From: Mycobacterium montefiorense
Lineage (GTDB): Bacteria > Actinomycetota > Actinomycetes > Mycobacteriales > Mycobacteriaceae
DNA: 56,604 nucleotides
Reading direction: 5' to 3'
Assembly (NCBI RefSeq): GCF_003112775.1
Contig: NZ_BFCH01000032.1
Coordinates: forward strand, 1 to 56,604
In this document: piece by piece, positions 44,265 through 53,118 of the stretch
How the letters are laid out: every line of letters starts with the position of its first letter
Position numbering within the stretch: position 1 is the first letter of the stretch
Translations under genes and position numbers: made by a program
The notes under the pieces: model-generated
What the model was told of the DNA's origin: nothing
The model's input: only the letters and a program-made list of their open reading frames with translations
Database searches by the model: none

Positions 44265-45266
44265 TCAAACATGTTGTGCTTCAGTAGCTTCGGAGGTGGT
44301 CTGAGCTCGCGGCCGGAATTTCATCCGATACCGCAGCGGATTGATGCCGACCTGGCGGCGGAAATGGCGACGCAACGTGATGCCGTTGCGGAACCCGGCC
44401 CGCCGCGCGATGTCATCGATGGACAGCTCGCTCTCTTCGAGTAGTCGCTGCGACAGCAGCACCCGCTGATACAGCAGCCATCGCAGCGCGGAAACTCCCG
44501 CCACTCCCCGGAATCGGCGGTCGAACGTACGTCGGCTCATCATTGCCCTGCGAGCCAGATCATCGACATCTACCGGCTCGGCGATGTGTTCGACCGCATA
44601 CGCCATTACGTCGGCCAGTTCGGCTTCGGGTTTGGGGACCGGCAACGCACCGTCGGCGAATTGGGGGAGGTCGCCACGGCGGCGGGGCGGCATGGCCATC
44701 CGGCGGGCAATCGCTGCCGACGCTTTCGCGCCCCACAGCCGGGTAACCAGGTGCAGGCAGGCGTCCAATGCAGCTCCGGTGCCGGCCCCGGTGACAATGT
44801 CGCCGTCATCGATGAACAAGATGTCGGGGTCCACCGAAACCCGCGGGTACATCGCGGCCAACGAAGGTGCGTAGAACCAGTGTGTCGCCGCCTTGCGGTC
44901 GTCCAGCAGCCCGGCCGCAGCCAAGACGAATCCGCCCAGGCAGAAACTTACGATGATCGCGCCATCGGCATGGGCTGCTCTGATGGCGGTAAGCGTTTCC
45001 TCGGGCGGCTTTTCGCAGATGTCACGCCAACTGGGCAGCACGATGACTGCTGCCTCGGCGAGCGCTTCCAGGCCGTGGGGAGCGTCGAGGACCAAACCTG
45101 CGGTCGTCGTCAGCGGGCCCGGCTCACCCGCGACGGGGAGCAGACGAAATTTCGGGGCTCCACTGGCGGAACGGTCCATTCCGAAAACACTTATCGGCAC
45201 CGATGTCTCGAAAATCGGTGCTTGATCGAATATCACCACAGCTATTGCTAGCGGATCCCGGCTCAT
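44265..45266 (-). CDS. GlxA-type AraC-family transcriptional regulator
   Basis: Regulator of 333 residues with an N-terminal DJ-1/PfpI-like domain (about 8-190; the nucleophile-elbow-like segment SFCLGGFVLAAAG) and a C-terminal AraC double helix-turn-helix (about 215-320; DDLARRAMMSRRTFDRRFR and IDDIARRAGFRNGITLRRHFRR). Such proteins activate or repress nearby catabolic or efflux genes; the ligand is unknown. It lies upstream of the DHA2 pump on the same strand and 28 bp downstream of the metallo-hydrolase gene. Confidence 0.94.
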   Translation of the reverse strand: MSRDPLAIAVVIFDQAPIFETSVPISVFGMDRSASGAPKFRLLPVAGEPGPLTTTAGLVLDAPHGLEALAEAAVIVLPSWRDICEKPPEETLTAIRAAHADGAIIVSFCLGGFVLAAAGLLDDRKAATHWFYAPSLAAMYPRVSVDPDILFIDDGDIVTGAGTGAALDACLHLVTRLWGAKASAAIARRMAMPPRRRGDLPQFADGALPVPKPEAELADVMAYAVEHIAEPVDVDDLARRAMMSRRTFDRRFRGVAGVSALRWLLYQRVLLSQRLLEESELSIDDIARRAGFRNGITLRRHFRRQVGINPLRYRMKFRPRAQTTSEATEAQHV

Positions 45267-45294
45267 CAGTTACCTCCGCGGCGGCGACCTGGAC

Positions 45295-46239
45295 TCAAGT
45301 GTCCCACCGGGCCGGGCGTCGCGATCCAGAAATGACCTGCCCGTCGCCACCCACCGATACTTGTTCGCCGGGCTCGAGGAGCACCAGACGGGGTTCTGAT
45401 TCTGGGGCGCCGGCCTCGAATGCTTGGCGCACCGCCTCGTCGCCCTGGGTCAGCAGATCCCACCCGTCCAAATGTGCCGGGATCGCCGTGCGTGCACCCA
45501 GGATCCGGGATGCCTCGAAGACCTCATTGCCGTCGAGAGTCAGGTACGCGTCCATCAAGGGGCTACGCGCGCGGCCGCCGAACACCACCGCAACGTCGAT
45601 GGGTCCGGCATGGTGGGCAACCTCGCGAACGACCCTCAACGACGCGTTGTCCCCACTGACATAGATCGTAGGAAGACCGGCCGAGGTGAGCACGAAACCG
45701 ATGACATGGCCGGTGAGGTGTTCGGTGTCCTCGGGGCCGTGGTGGGCCGGTACCGCGGTGATCTTCAACGCGTCTGCGACGGCGTTCGTGACGTGCGCGC
45801 CTCGCCACGGCGTCATGCCGATTGCATTGTCGCCCAGTCTCGTTGCGCTCTGCTCCGTGGTGTAGACGACGGGCACTCGATTCAAGAGGGCGCGACCGAG
45901 GTCGTCGAGGTTATCCGGATGTTGTTCATGCGACAGCAGTACTGCGTCGATGGGCGGGAGGTCGTCGAGTGCGATGGCGGGCCCGGTCACTTTGTTCAGC
46001 AGCCGCCCCGCGACTGGATGAGCACCGGGGGGGTCGAAGGTCGGATCTGTCAGGAGGTTCAACCCGCCGACACTGATGAGCATCGTGGGTCCGCCGATCA
46101 AGGTGAACTGCGCTGCGGATGTCGAGGCGTGGGTGGCTGGTGCGGTGGTCAGCACCGGGGTGTTTTCGCATGTCACAGTCCGATGGTGCTGCCGCGCGGG
46201 CCGTGTGTGTGAGGCGTTGGCGGGCCGAAGTTCGATCAT
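45295..46239 (-). CDS. Metallo-beta-lactamase-fold hydrolase (UlaG-like)
   Basis: MBL-fold hydrolase of about 314 residues, COG2220/UlaG-like. The metal motif is SHEQHPDNLDD, with further ligands probably in AHHGPED, SGDNASL and IPAHLDGW. The glutamine-containing HEQH differs from the classic HxHxDH, as is usual in this branch. The start is uncertain: ATG at 46239 is used, a GTG at 46176 would be nearer to the conserved beta-strand (TLIGGPTMLIS), and the frame is open to 46374 where it would collide with yraN. Substrate unknown. Confidence 0.87.
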   Translation of the reverse strand: MIELRPANASHTRPARQHHRTVTCENTPVLTTAPATHASTSAAQFTLIGGPTMLISVGGLNLLTDPTFDPPGAHPVAGRLLNKVTGPAIALDDLPPIDAVLLSHEQHPDNLDDLGRALLNRVPVVYTTEQSATRLGDNAIGMTPWRGAHVTNAVADALKITAVPAHHGPEDTEHLTGHVIGFVLTSAGLPTIYVSGDNASLRVVREVAHHAGPIDVAVVFGGRARSPLMDAYLTLDGNEVFEASRILGARTAIPAHLDGWDLLTQGDEAVRQAFEAGAPESEPRLVLLEPGEQVSVGGDGQVISGSRRPARWDT

Positions 46240-46355
46240 TTCCAGCCACGGGCCGGCTGTGCATCGACGCCGGACTGGGGATAACCGGTCGCCATGCCGG
46301 GCCCGCGGCGCCCGGTGCGGTACGTCATGTCGGGCCCACCGAGCATCTTGGCCGC

Positions 46356-46733
46356 ATGACAACCGCAAAGACACCGACTCGGATCGAGTTGGGAGCGATG
46401 GGTGAGGCCCTCGCCGTGGAGTACCTGACCCGGATGGGATTGCGGATCCTGGACCGCAACTGGCGGTCCAGGTACGGCGAACTCGACGTGATTGCCGCCG
46501 ACGACGCCACCGGCACGGTGGTGTTCGTGGAGGTCAAGACGCGGACCGGCGACGGATATGGGGGTCTGGCACACGCCGTCACACCCCGCAAGGTGCGGCG
46601 GCTGCGGCGGCTGGCCGGACTCTGGCTGGCCGCTCAGGAAGGGCGCTGGGCGGCGGTCCGCATCGACGTGATCGGGGTGCGGGTCGGGCGCCGCCGCACG
46701 CCGGAGATTTCGCATCTGCGGGGGATCGGCTGA
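46356..46733 (+). CDS. yraN: UPF0102 (YraN) nuclease-fold protein
   Basis: YraN/UPF0102 protein of 125 residues with the restriction-endonuclease-like core: GEALAVEYLTRMGLRILDRNW, then GELDVIA and VFVEVKTRTG, the ExK-type acidic/lysine arrangement of PD-(D/E)XK nucleases. It is conserved with comM and dprA in actinobacteria (Rv2898c-Rv2896c). The ATG at 46356 starts the domain; its stop overlaps the comM ATG by 1 bp. A role in DNA processing is inferred only from the fold and neighbours. Confidence 0.94.
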   Translation: MTTAKTPTRIELGAMGEALAVEYLTRMGLRILDRNWRSRYGELDVIAADDATGTVVFVEVKTRTGDGYGGLAHAVTPRKVRRLRRLAGLWLAAQEGRWAAVRIDVIGVRVGRRRTPEISHLRGIG

Positions 46734-48244
46734 TGGCGTTGGGGCGCGCGTTCTCGGTCGCGGTGCGCGGACTGGACGGACAGATCGTGGAGATCGAGGC
46801 CGACATCACCTCGGGGCTGCCCGGGGTCCATCTCGTCGGGCTGCCCGACGCCGCGTTGCAGGAGTCGCGCGACCGGGTCCGGGCCGCGGTGACCAACTGC
46901 GGAAACAGCTGGCCCATGGCCAGACTCACGCTTGCGTTGTCACCGGCGACGCTGCCGAAAATGGGGTCGGTCTACGACATCGCCCTCGCGGCAGCGGTGT
47001 TGTCGGCGCAACGCAAAAATCCGTGGGAACGCCTGGAGAAGACGGTGCTGCTCGGCGAGTTGTCGCTGGACGGCCGGGTTCGGCCGGTGCGCGGGGTGTT
47101 GCCGGCGGTGCTGTCCGCCAAGCGCGACGGCTGGCCCGCCGTCGTCGTCCCGGTGGACAACCTGGCCGAGGCCAGCCTGGTCGACGGAATCGAGGTCTGG
47201 GGCGTTCGCACACTAGGGCAACTGCAGGGCTGGCTCGGCGGGTCGGCCCGGTTGGACGAGCGGACCCGGGCGGCGGCCACCGGTCCGGAGCCGGCGGGAG
47301 ATCTGGCCGACGTGGTGGGGCAGGCGCAAGCGCGCTTCGCGGTCGAGGTGGCGGCCGCCGGGGCGCATCACCTGATGCTGACCGGCCCGCCGGGTGTGGG
47401 TAAAACGATGCTGGCGCAACGTCTTCCAGGTTTGCTGCCCAGCCTGACGGACGACGAAGCCCTCGAGGTGACCGCGATCCACTCGGTGGCCGGGCTGTTG
47501 TCTGCAGATACGCCGCTGATCACCGAGCCGCCGTTCGTGGCGCCGCACCACAGTTCCAGCGTCGCGGCACTCGTCGGCGGCGGTTCCGGAATGGCCCGCC
47601 CCGGCGCGGTCAGCCGAGCGCACCGCGGAGTGCTGTTCCTCGACGAATGCGCCGAGATCAGTGTCAGCGCGCTGGAAGCATTGCGAACACCGTTGGAGGA
47701 TGGTCTCATTCGGCTCGCACGCCGCGACGGGGTGGCGTGCTACCCGGCCCGCTTCCAGCTGGTGCTGGCCGCCAACCCGTGCCCCTGCGCGCCGACGGAT
47801 CCACAGGATTGCATCTGTGCGGCCGCGACCAAACGGCGCTACCTGGGCAAACTTTCGGGTCCCTTGCTGGATCGGGTGGACCTGCGGGTACAGATGCATT
47901 CGGTGCGGGCGGGCGCGTTCGCGGCGGCGGACGGGGAATCCAGTGCGCAGGTGCGCCAGCGGGTGGCGCAGGCCCGCGAAACGGCCGCTGCGCGTTGGCG
48001 GCCGCACGGTTTTGGAACCAACGCCGAAGTCAGCGGAACGTTGTTGCGGCGCAAGTTCCGGCCCAGCAGCACAGCAATGGATCCGCTGCGCCTTGCGGTG
48101 GAGCGTGGACTGCTCAGTATTCGCGGGCTGGATCGCACATTGCGCGTCGCGTGGAGTCTGGCCGACTTGGCCGGCCGAAGCTCGCCGGGGCTCGACGAGG
48201 TGGCCGCCGCGCTGAGCTTCCGGCAGCTGGGAGCGCAACGATGA
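46733..48244 (+). CDS. ComM/YifB-family Mg-chelatase-like ATPase
   Basis: AAA+ ATPase of 503 residues. The N-terminal Lon-protease-like subdomain (about 1-165) has lost the catalytic features, followed by the Mg-chelatase ATPase domain with Walker A GPPGVGKTM (about residue 218), LDECAE (Walker B region) and NPCPC. A C-terminal domain completes the fold. In naturally competent bacteria ComM is a branch-migration helicase in transformation; the role in mycobacteria is unproven. It overlaps yraN and dprA by ATGA junctions. Confidence 0.95.
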   Translation: MALGRAFSVAVRGLDGQIVEIEADITSGLPGVHLVGLPDAALQESRDRVRAAVTNCGNSWPMARLTLALSPATLPKMGSVYDIALAAAVLSAQRKNPWERLEKTVLLGELSLDGRVRPVRGVLPAVLSAKRDGWPAVVVPVDNLAEASLVDGIEVWGVRTLGQLQGWLGGSARLDERTRAAATGPEPAGDLADVVGQAQARFAVEVAAAGAHHLMLTGPPGVGKTMLAQRLPGLLPSLTDDEALEVTAIHSVAGLLSADTPLITEPPFVAPHHSSSVAALVGGGSGMARPGAVSRAHRGVLFLDECAEISVSALEALRTPLEDGLIRLARRDGVACYPARFQLVLAANPCPCAPTDPQDCICAAATKRRYLGKLSGPLLDRVDLRVQMHSVRAGAFAAADGESSAQVRQRVAQARETAAARWRPHGFGTNAEVSGTLLRRKFRPSSTAMDPLRLAVERGLLSIRGLDRTLRVAWSLADLAGRSSPGLDEVAAALSFRQLGAQR

Positions 48245-49407
48245 CCGCGGCCTTCGACGATCCCGCGTGGTCGGCCTGGGCTTACCTGTCACGGGTCGCC
48301 GAGCCGCCGTGTCCCGAACTCGCCGGTCTGGTGCGGTGCGTCGGCCCGGTTGAGGCCGCCGAGCGGGTCCGGCGTGGACTGGTCGGCGACGAGCTGGCGC
48401 AGCGTACCGCGGCCAGGCGGGAAATAGACCGGGCCGCGCAGGATCTCGACCTGCTGGCTCGTCGCGACGGTCGGTTGATCACACCCGACTGCCCGGAGTG
48501 GCCGCTGGTCGCTTTCTCGTCGTTCGATGGAGTCGGGGCGCGGCCGCGCGGCGCGCCGCCCATGGTGTTGTGGGCGCTGGGTCCGGCGCGGCTGGACGAG
48601 GTGGCAGCGCGCGCGGCCGCGGTGGTGGGTACCCGGGCGGCGACCGCTTACGGCGAGCAGGTGGCCTCCGACCTGGCGGCGGGGTTGGCCGAGCGCGACG
48701 TCGCGGTGGTATCCGGTGGTGCCTACGGCATCGATGGGGCGGCCCACCGCGCGGCGCTGCACTGCGACGGAATCACCGTTGCGGCGCTGGCTGGGGGCAT
48801 CGACATCCCTTATCCGGCAGGGCATTCGGCGCTACTGCACCGGATCGGCCAGCATGGGCTGCTGTTCAGCGAATACCCGCCCGGCATCCGCCCCGCCCGG
48901 CACCGCTTCTTGACCCGCAATCGTCTGGTTGCCGCCGTCGCGGGGGCCGCCGTGGTGGTGGAGGCGGGCGTGCGCAGCGGCGCCGCGAACACTGCCGCTT
49001 GGGCGAGTGCATTGGGCCGGGTGGTGGCCGCGGTGCCCGGACCGGTCACCTCGTCGGCGTCCGCGGGCTGTCACGCGTTGCTGCGCAACGGGGCGGAGCT
49101 GGTTACCCGGGCCGACGACATCGTCGAACTTGTCGGCCGCATCGGCGAACTCGCCTTCGAAGATCCCCGGCCCGCAACCGCTTTCGACGGGCTGGGCGAG
49201 GCCGAACGCCAGGTTTACGAGGCGCTGCCCGGCCGCGGTGCCGCGACGGTCGACGAAATCGCCATCGCATCCGGGCTACCGCCCGAGCATGTGCTGGGAC
49301 CGCTGGCGATGCTCGAGGTGGCCGGGCTTACCGAGCGCGACTGTGGGCGATGGCGCATCGCTTCTGCCCGCGGCCGCGCGGAGGCGACGCGGCTGCGGGC
49401 TACGTGA
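48241..49407 (+). CDS. dprA: DNA processing protein DprA
   Basis: DprA/Smf protein of 388 residues, which loads RecA on incoming single-stranded DNA in competent bacteria. The Rossmann-like core carries VVGTRAATAYGEQ, VVSGGAYGIDGAAHRAAL, LAGGIDIPYPAGH and FLTRNRLVAAVA (about residues 130-290), and a winged-helix C-terminal domain follows (about 315-385). It overlaps comM by 4 bp and its end overlaps the convergent HMG-CoA-lyase-like gene by 8 bp. Confidence 0.96.
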   Translation: MTAAFDDPAWSAWAYLSRVAEPPCPELAGLVRCVGPVEAAERVRRGLVGDELAQRTAARREIDRAAQDLDLLARRDGRLITPDCPEWPLVAFSSFDGVGARPRGAPPMVLWALGPARLDEVAARAAAVVGTRAATAYGEQVASDLAAGLAERDVAVVSGGAYGIDGAAHRAALHCDGITVAALAGGIDIPYPAGHSALLHRIGQHGLLFSEYPPGIRPARHRFLTRNRLVAAVAGAAVVVEAGVRSGAANTAAWASALGRVVAAVPGPVTSSASAGCHALLRNGAELVTRADDIVELVGRIGELAFEDPRPATAFDGLGEAERQVYEALPGRGAATVDEIAIASGLPPEHVLGPLAMLEVAGLTERDCGRWRIASARGRAEATRLRAT

Positions 49408-50314
49408 CCCACGGGAATGCGTCGGCCGTGGACCGTGCGCCTTCGGCGGCGCGGGAGCGGTTCGGCTCGTCGAGCTGGGCCAGGATCTGCGCGCCGGCGG
49501 TCACGACGCCGGAGAACACCGAGGGAGTGAGCCATGGGGGCTGCAGCGCGAACAGTAGATCTTCGGTGGAGGTGTTGCCACTTGCTCCGGGGGCGAAAGG
49601 ACAGCCGCCCAGGCCGCCGAGCGCCCCGTCGACCATATCGGCGCCGGCTTGGATCGCGGCGATGGTGTTGGCGACTCCCAAGCCCCAGGTGTCGTGCCCG
49701 TGGAAGACGATCTCGAGTTCCGGCGCGAGATCGCGGACTTGCGTGACCAGCTGCCGCACTTCATCCGGTGTGGCCTGGCCGAGGGTGTCGCACAGCATCA
49801 CGCTCGAGATACCTGCCGCACGGTTGTCGCTCACCAAGTCGATGACCTGTTTTGGGTCGATCGTGCCCTGGTATGGACAGGTGAATGCGGTAGCCAAGGT
49901 CAGTTGCAGCCGGGCACCACCGACCGCTGCGAAGTCGACGGCCTCGGGGAGAGCGGCCATGCTTTGCTCGGTGGTACGCCCGACATTGGCGTAGTTGTGT
50001 TGATCGCTGACCGACAGACAGTATTCGAGGTTGCGTGCACCAGCCTCGATGGCCCGAGTGACGCCGCGCGGCGTGGCTGTCCACACCCAACACCGTTGCA
50101 GCTCTTCGGGAGTCAGCGCTTCGATGACCTCAACGGTGTTGGCCATCGGGGGCACCAAGTCGGGTCGTGCCATCGCCCCGATCTCTAATGCGTCGATGCC
50201 GGCGTCCAGCAGCGCCCGTGCCAGCCCGACTTTCGTGTCCGTGTCGAGCAGCTTTCCGGTGAGCTGCAAGCCGTCGCGCAGTGTGACATCGCGCAATCGC
50301 GCCGAGGTTGTCAT
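49400..50314 (-). CDS. Hydroxymethylglutaryl-CoA lyase-family enzyme
   Basis: HMGL-like TIM-barrel lyase of 304 residues. LRDVTLRDGLQ at the start, the FHGHDTWGLGVANTIAA metal-binding histidines and the flexible-loop cysteine in GGLGGCPFAPGASGNTSTEDL match true HMG-CoA lyases rather than isopropylmalate synthases. Its ATG overlaps the stop of the upstream CoA-transferase (ATGA), so the pair probably activates an organic acid as CoA ester and cleaves it. HMG, citramalate-type or related acids are possible substrates. M. tuberculosis has viuB next to dprA at this place as I recall. Confidence 0.92.
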   Translation of the reverse strand: MTTSARLRDVTLRDGLQLTGKLLDTDTKVGLARALLDAGIDALEIGAMARPDLVPPMANTVEVIEALTPEELQRCWVWTATPRGVTRAIEAGARNLEYCLSVSDQHNYANVGRTTEQSMAALPEAVDFAAVGGARLQLTLATAFTCPYQGTIDPKQVIDLVSDNRAAGISSVMLCDTLGQATPDEVRQLVTQVRDLAPELEIVFHGHDTWGLGVANTIAAIQAGADMVDGALGGLGGCPFAPGASGNTSTEDLLFALQPPWLTPSVFSGVVTAGAQILAQLDEPNRSRAAEGARSTADAFPWVT

Positions 50315-51543
50315 CCGGTCAGCTCCTCGATATTGGGACGGTTGAGATCGCGCCGCACAACCGCGGCGCCCAGTATCTCCTCGGTGTGCTCGCCGAGATC
50401 GGGCCCGAGCGTGCGGATTGCCCGCGCTCCCTCGCCAATCCGGGGCACGATGCCCGGGAACGCGACGTCGGGCAGGGTCTCGGTACCGGTGGATACCGGC
50501 ATGTGCTGGATCATGCCGCGCGCCAAGAACTGCTCGTCGGCCTTGATGTCGGGAGCGGTATTGATCGGGCCGGCCGGGACTCCGGCGGCTTCAAGCGCCG
50601 AAAGTGCTTCGCGTGCGGTCATTGTGGCGGTCCACGCCCCGATCGCTTTGTCGAGTTGGTCGCGGGCCTGCCACCGCAGCGCGTTGTTGACCAGCTGCAG
50701 GCTCTCGGCAAGCTCTGGCCGGCCGATCAGCTTCATGAACCGGCGATATATGCCGTCGCCGTTGCCGGCGATCACCACCCAGCGGCCGTCGCCGCACAGG
50801 TACGCATTGGAGGGGGCGATACCTTCCAAGCGGCCGCCGGTGCGGGCACGAGTGACGCCGTAAGCGTCGTACTCGGGGACCAGCGATTCCATCACCGAGA
50901 AGATCGCTTCGGTCAACGCGACGTCGACGGTACGGTCACATACTGGCGTGGATCTGCCTGCTGCCCGGTCTCTTTGGCGTTGGTGCAACGCAACCAGAGC
51001 ACCAAAGGCCGCGTAGATTCCGGCGATGGAGTCGCCGATGGACACACCCGTGCGCGACGGTGGACGGTCGGGATCGCCGGTGAGCGCCCGCAGACCTGCC
51101 ATCGCTTCGGCAACCGCGGCGAAACCGGGCTCATGCCGCCGCGGTCCGGTCTGCCCGTAGGCCGACACCCGCACGATGATCAGGTCGGGATTCTGCGCGC
51201 TGAGCTCGGCCGGGCCGATGCCCCACCGTTCCAGCGTCCCCGGGCGGAAGTTCTCCAGCACGATGTCGCTGCAGCGGGCCAACTCGCGCACCACCGCCTG
51301 ACCGTCCTCGCTCTTGAGGTCGACGACCACCGACTTCTTGTTGCGGTTGATGGTGCGAAACAGCATTGAGGTCGTACCGGAGTACAGGCGCCAGGTGCGC
51401 AACTCGTCCCCGGTCTCCGGCCGCTCGATCTTGATCACTTCGGCGCCGAAATCGGCCAGGAGCCGTCCCGCGGTGGGCGCGGCGATGTAATTGCCCAGCT
51501 CGAGGACGCGTACTCGGTCGAGCGGTCCGTTGGCTTCGTTCAC
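50311..51543 (-). CDS. Class III CoA-transferase (CaiB/BaiF family)
   Basis: Family III CoA-transferase of 410 residues. N-terminal RVLELGNYIAAPTAGRLLADFGAEVIKIE is the family signature, and the catalytic aspartate is probably in VSIGDSIAG (about residue 168). A product-specific assignment is not possible. It is translationally coupled to the HMG-CoA-lyase-like gene. An MFS carrier is encoded divergently 180 bp away, so together they look like uptake, CoA activation and cleavage of a carboxylic acid. Confidence 0.93.
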   Translation of the reverse strand: MNEANGPLDRVRVLELGNYIAAPTAGRLLADFGAEVIKIERPETGDELRTWRLYSGTTSMLFRTINRNKKSVVVDLKSEDGQAVVRELARCSDIVLENFRPGTLERWGIGPAELSAQNPDLIIVRVSAYGQTGPRRHEPGFAAVAEAMAGLRALTGDPDRPPSRTGVSIGDSIAGIYAAFGALVALHQRQRDRAAGRSTPVCDRTVDVALTEAIFSVMESLVPEYDAYGVTRARTGGRLEGIAPSNAYLCGDGRWVVIAGNGDGIYRRFMKLIGRPELAESLQLVNNALRWQARDQLDKAIGAWTATMTAREALSALEAAGVPAGPINTAPDIKADEQFLARGMIQHMPVSTGTETLPDVAFPGIVPRIGEGARAIRTLGPDLGEHTEEILGAAVVRRDLNRPNIEELTG

Positions 51544-51561
51544 TGGAATCCTTCCTGTAAC

Positions 51562-51591
51562 CCATATCGTGCACTGCTACCCACAATATGG
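51562..51591. promoter_or_regulatory. Inverted repeat between the divergent CoA-transferase and MFS genes
   Basis: CCATAT (51562-51567) and ATATGG (51586-51591) are perfect inverted arms with an 18-bp spacer, in the divergent promoter region. The AT-rich arms stand out from the surroundings. It could be the binding site of the IclR regulator encoded at the right edge, but the arms are short. Confidence 0.3.
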
Positions 51592-51722
51592 CAAGAGACC
51601 CCTTCCGTTCAGTGACGGGACCCGCTACAGTCGGACCTTGTTGCCTGGCTCACATTGCAAGCGACAAACCACGTTGTAGATCTGCTGCGAAGGTGGCGGA
51701 TCGCGAGAACGAGAAGGTGGGA

Positions 51723-53102
51723 ATGACCGCATCACCGATCACGGCAGTGGGCACGGACTCCGTCGGCGAGCAATTGGATCGCTTGCCGGTGGGGGCGGTG
51801 CACCGCAAGGTTGTCGTCGCGGTGGGACTCGGCTTGTTCTTCGAGATGTACGAGATCTTCTTGTCCAGCACCCTGAGCGCCACGCTCAGCCACGATTTCG
51901 GAATACGGGGCACCGCCCCCCTCAAGCTGGTCCTGGCGTCGTCGTTCATCGGAATGTTCTTCGGCGCGGCATTTTTCGGCCGGCTCGCCGACCGGATGGG
52001 TCGCCGAAAGGCGTTCCTGCTCGGCCTCAGCTGGTTTTCAGCCTTCTCGTTGGCCGGTGCGTTTGCGCCGTCTCCCGCGTTATTGGTGCTCGCGCGATTC
52101 CTGGCCGGCGTCGGGATCGGCGCCGTGTATCCGGTCGCCGACTCCTACCTTGCCGACGTCTTGCCCAAAGAGCACCGTGGCCGGCTGGCCTCCTATGCCG
52201 ATACCTGTTCGTTTCTGGCGGTGCCCTTCGCCGCCTTTCTGGCGTGGTGGTTGGCGCAGCATTCGCCGCTCGGCATCGCGGGGTGGCGCTGGCTGCTGGC
52301 GCTGGGCGCCGGTGGCGCGGTGATCGTGTTCATCCTCAACCGCTGGTTACCGGAGTCGCCGCGCTGGCTGGCGTCGGCGGGACGGTTCGAGGAGGCGCAG
52401 CGGGCACTGAACGCGTTCGCCGCCGGCTCGGATGTGCCTGCGGTGCAGATCAATGCCGGCCCGCAGATCGGACGTGTCGGCCGGCCCGCTCAGTCGGCAC
52501 TGACGCAACTACGGCGTGCCCCGTACAACCGCCGGGTCGTGATGCTGACGGTGTTCCACCTGTTTCAGACATACGGCTACTACGGGTTCGGCACGCTTGC
52601 CGCACTGGTGCTGGTCAGTCGCGGCTACGACGTCACGTCCTCGATGCTGTTCAGTGCGCTGTCGTTTCTCGGATATCCGATCGGGTCCCTGATGGCGATC
52701 CCACTGCTGGCCAGATTCGAACGCAAATTCCTGCTCGTCGGCTCGATCGTGGCCGTCGCGGGATTCGGACTGTTGTTCGCGACACAGTCGTCGGTCGCGT
52801 TGATCGTGGTGTTCGGCTTCATGACCACCGCCACCAGCAATATCTTCTCCAATGTCTATCACGTCTACCAGGCCGAGATCTTCCCGACCACGGTGCGCGC
52901 CACGGCCGTTGGATGGACGTACTCCTTGTCCCGGTTATCCAGTGGCGCTTCGCCTTTCGTGCTGATCCCGATCCTGGACCGCTACGGCGCCGGTGCGATG
53001 TTCACCGTGGTGGCAACGGCGTTGGCCGTCGTCATCGCCGCTGTTCTCACGCTGGGCCCGCGCACGTCGCGGCGCAGTCTCGAGGAGATCAACCCGGTAT
53101 GA
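51723..53102 (+). CDS. MFS transporter (metabolite:H+ symporter type)
   Basis: Major facilitator of 459 residues with about 12 transmembrane segments. Motif A is visible as FFGRLADRMGRRKAF, and the second half begins after RAPYNRRVVMLTVFHLF. The type resembles sugar and organic-acid porters. The ATG at 51723 is chosen because GAGAAGGTGGGA precedes it and the frame before it, open to 51588, is not membrane-like. It is divergent from the CoA-transferase and likely supplies the substrate of that pathway. The first PPE gene starts 16 bp after its stop. Confidence 0.92.
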   Translation: MTASPITAVGTDSVGEQLDRLPVGAVHRKVVVAVGLGLFFEMYEIFLSSTLSATLSHDFGIRGTAPLKLVLASSFIGMFFGAAFFGRLADRMGRRKAFLLGLSWFSAFSLAGAFAPSPALLVLARFLAGVGIGAVYPVADSYLADVLPKEHRGRLASYADTCSFLAVPFAAFLAWWLAQHSPLGIAGWRWLLALGAGGAVIVFILNRWLPESPRWLASAGRFEEAQRALNAFAAGSDVPAVQINAGPQIGRVGRPAQSALTQLRRAPYNRRVVMLTVFHLFQTYGYYGFGTLAALVLVSRGYDVTSSMLFSALSFLGYPIGSLMAIPLLARFERKFLLVGSIVAVAGFGLLFATQSSVALIVVFGFMTTATSNIFSNVYHVYQAEIFPTTVRATAVGWTYSLSRLSSGASPFVLIPILDRYGAGAMFTVVATALAVVIAAVLTLGPRTSRRSLEEINPV

Positions 53103-53118
53103 GCGTCCAGGAGTAGTA

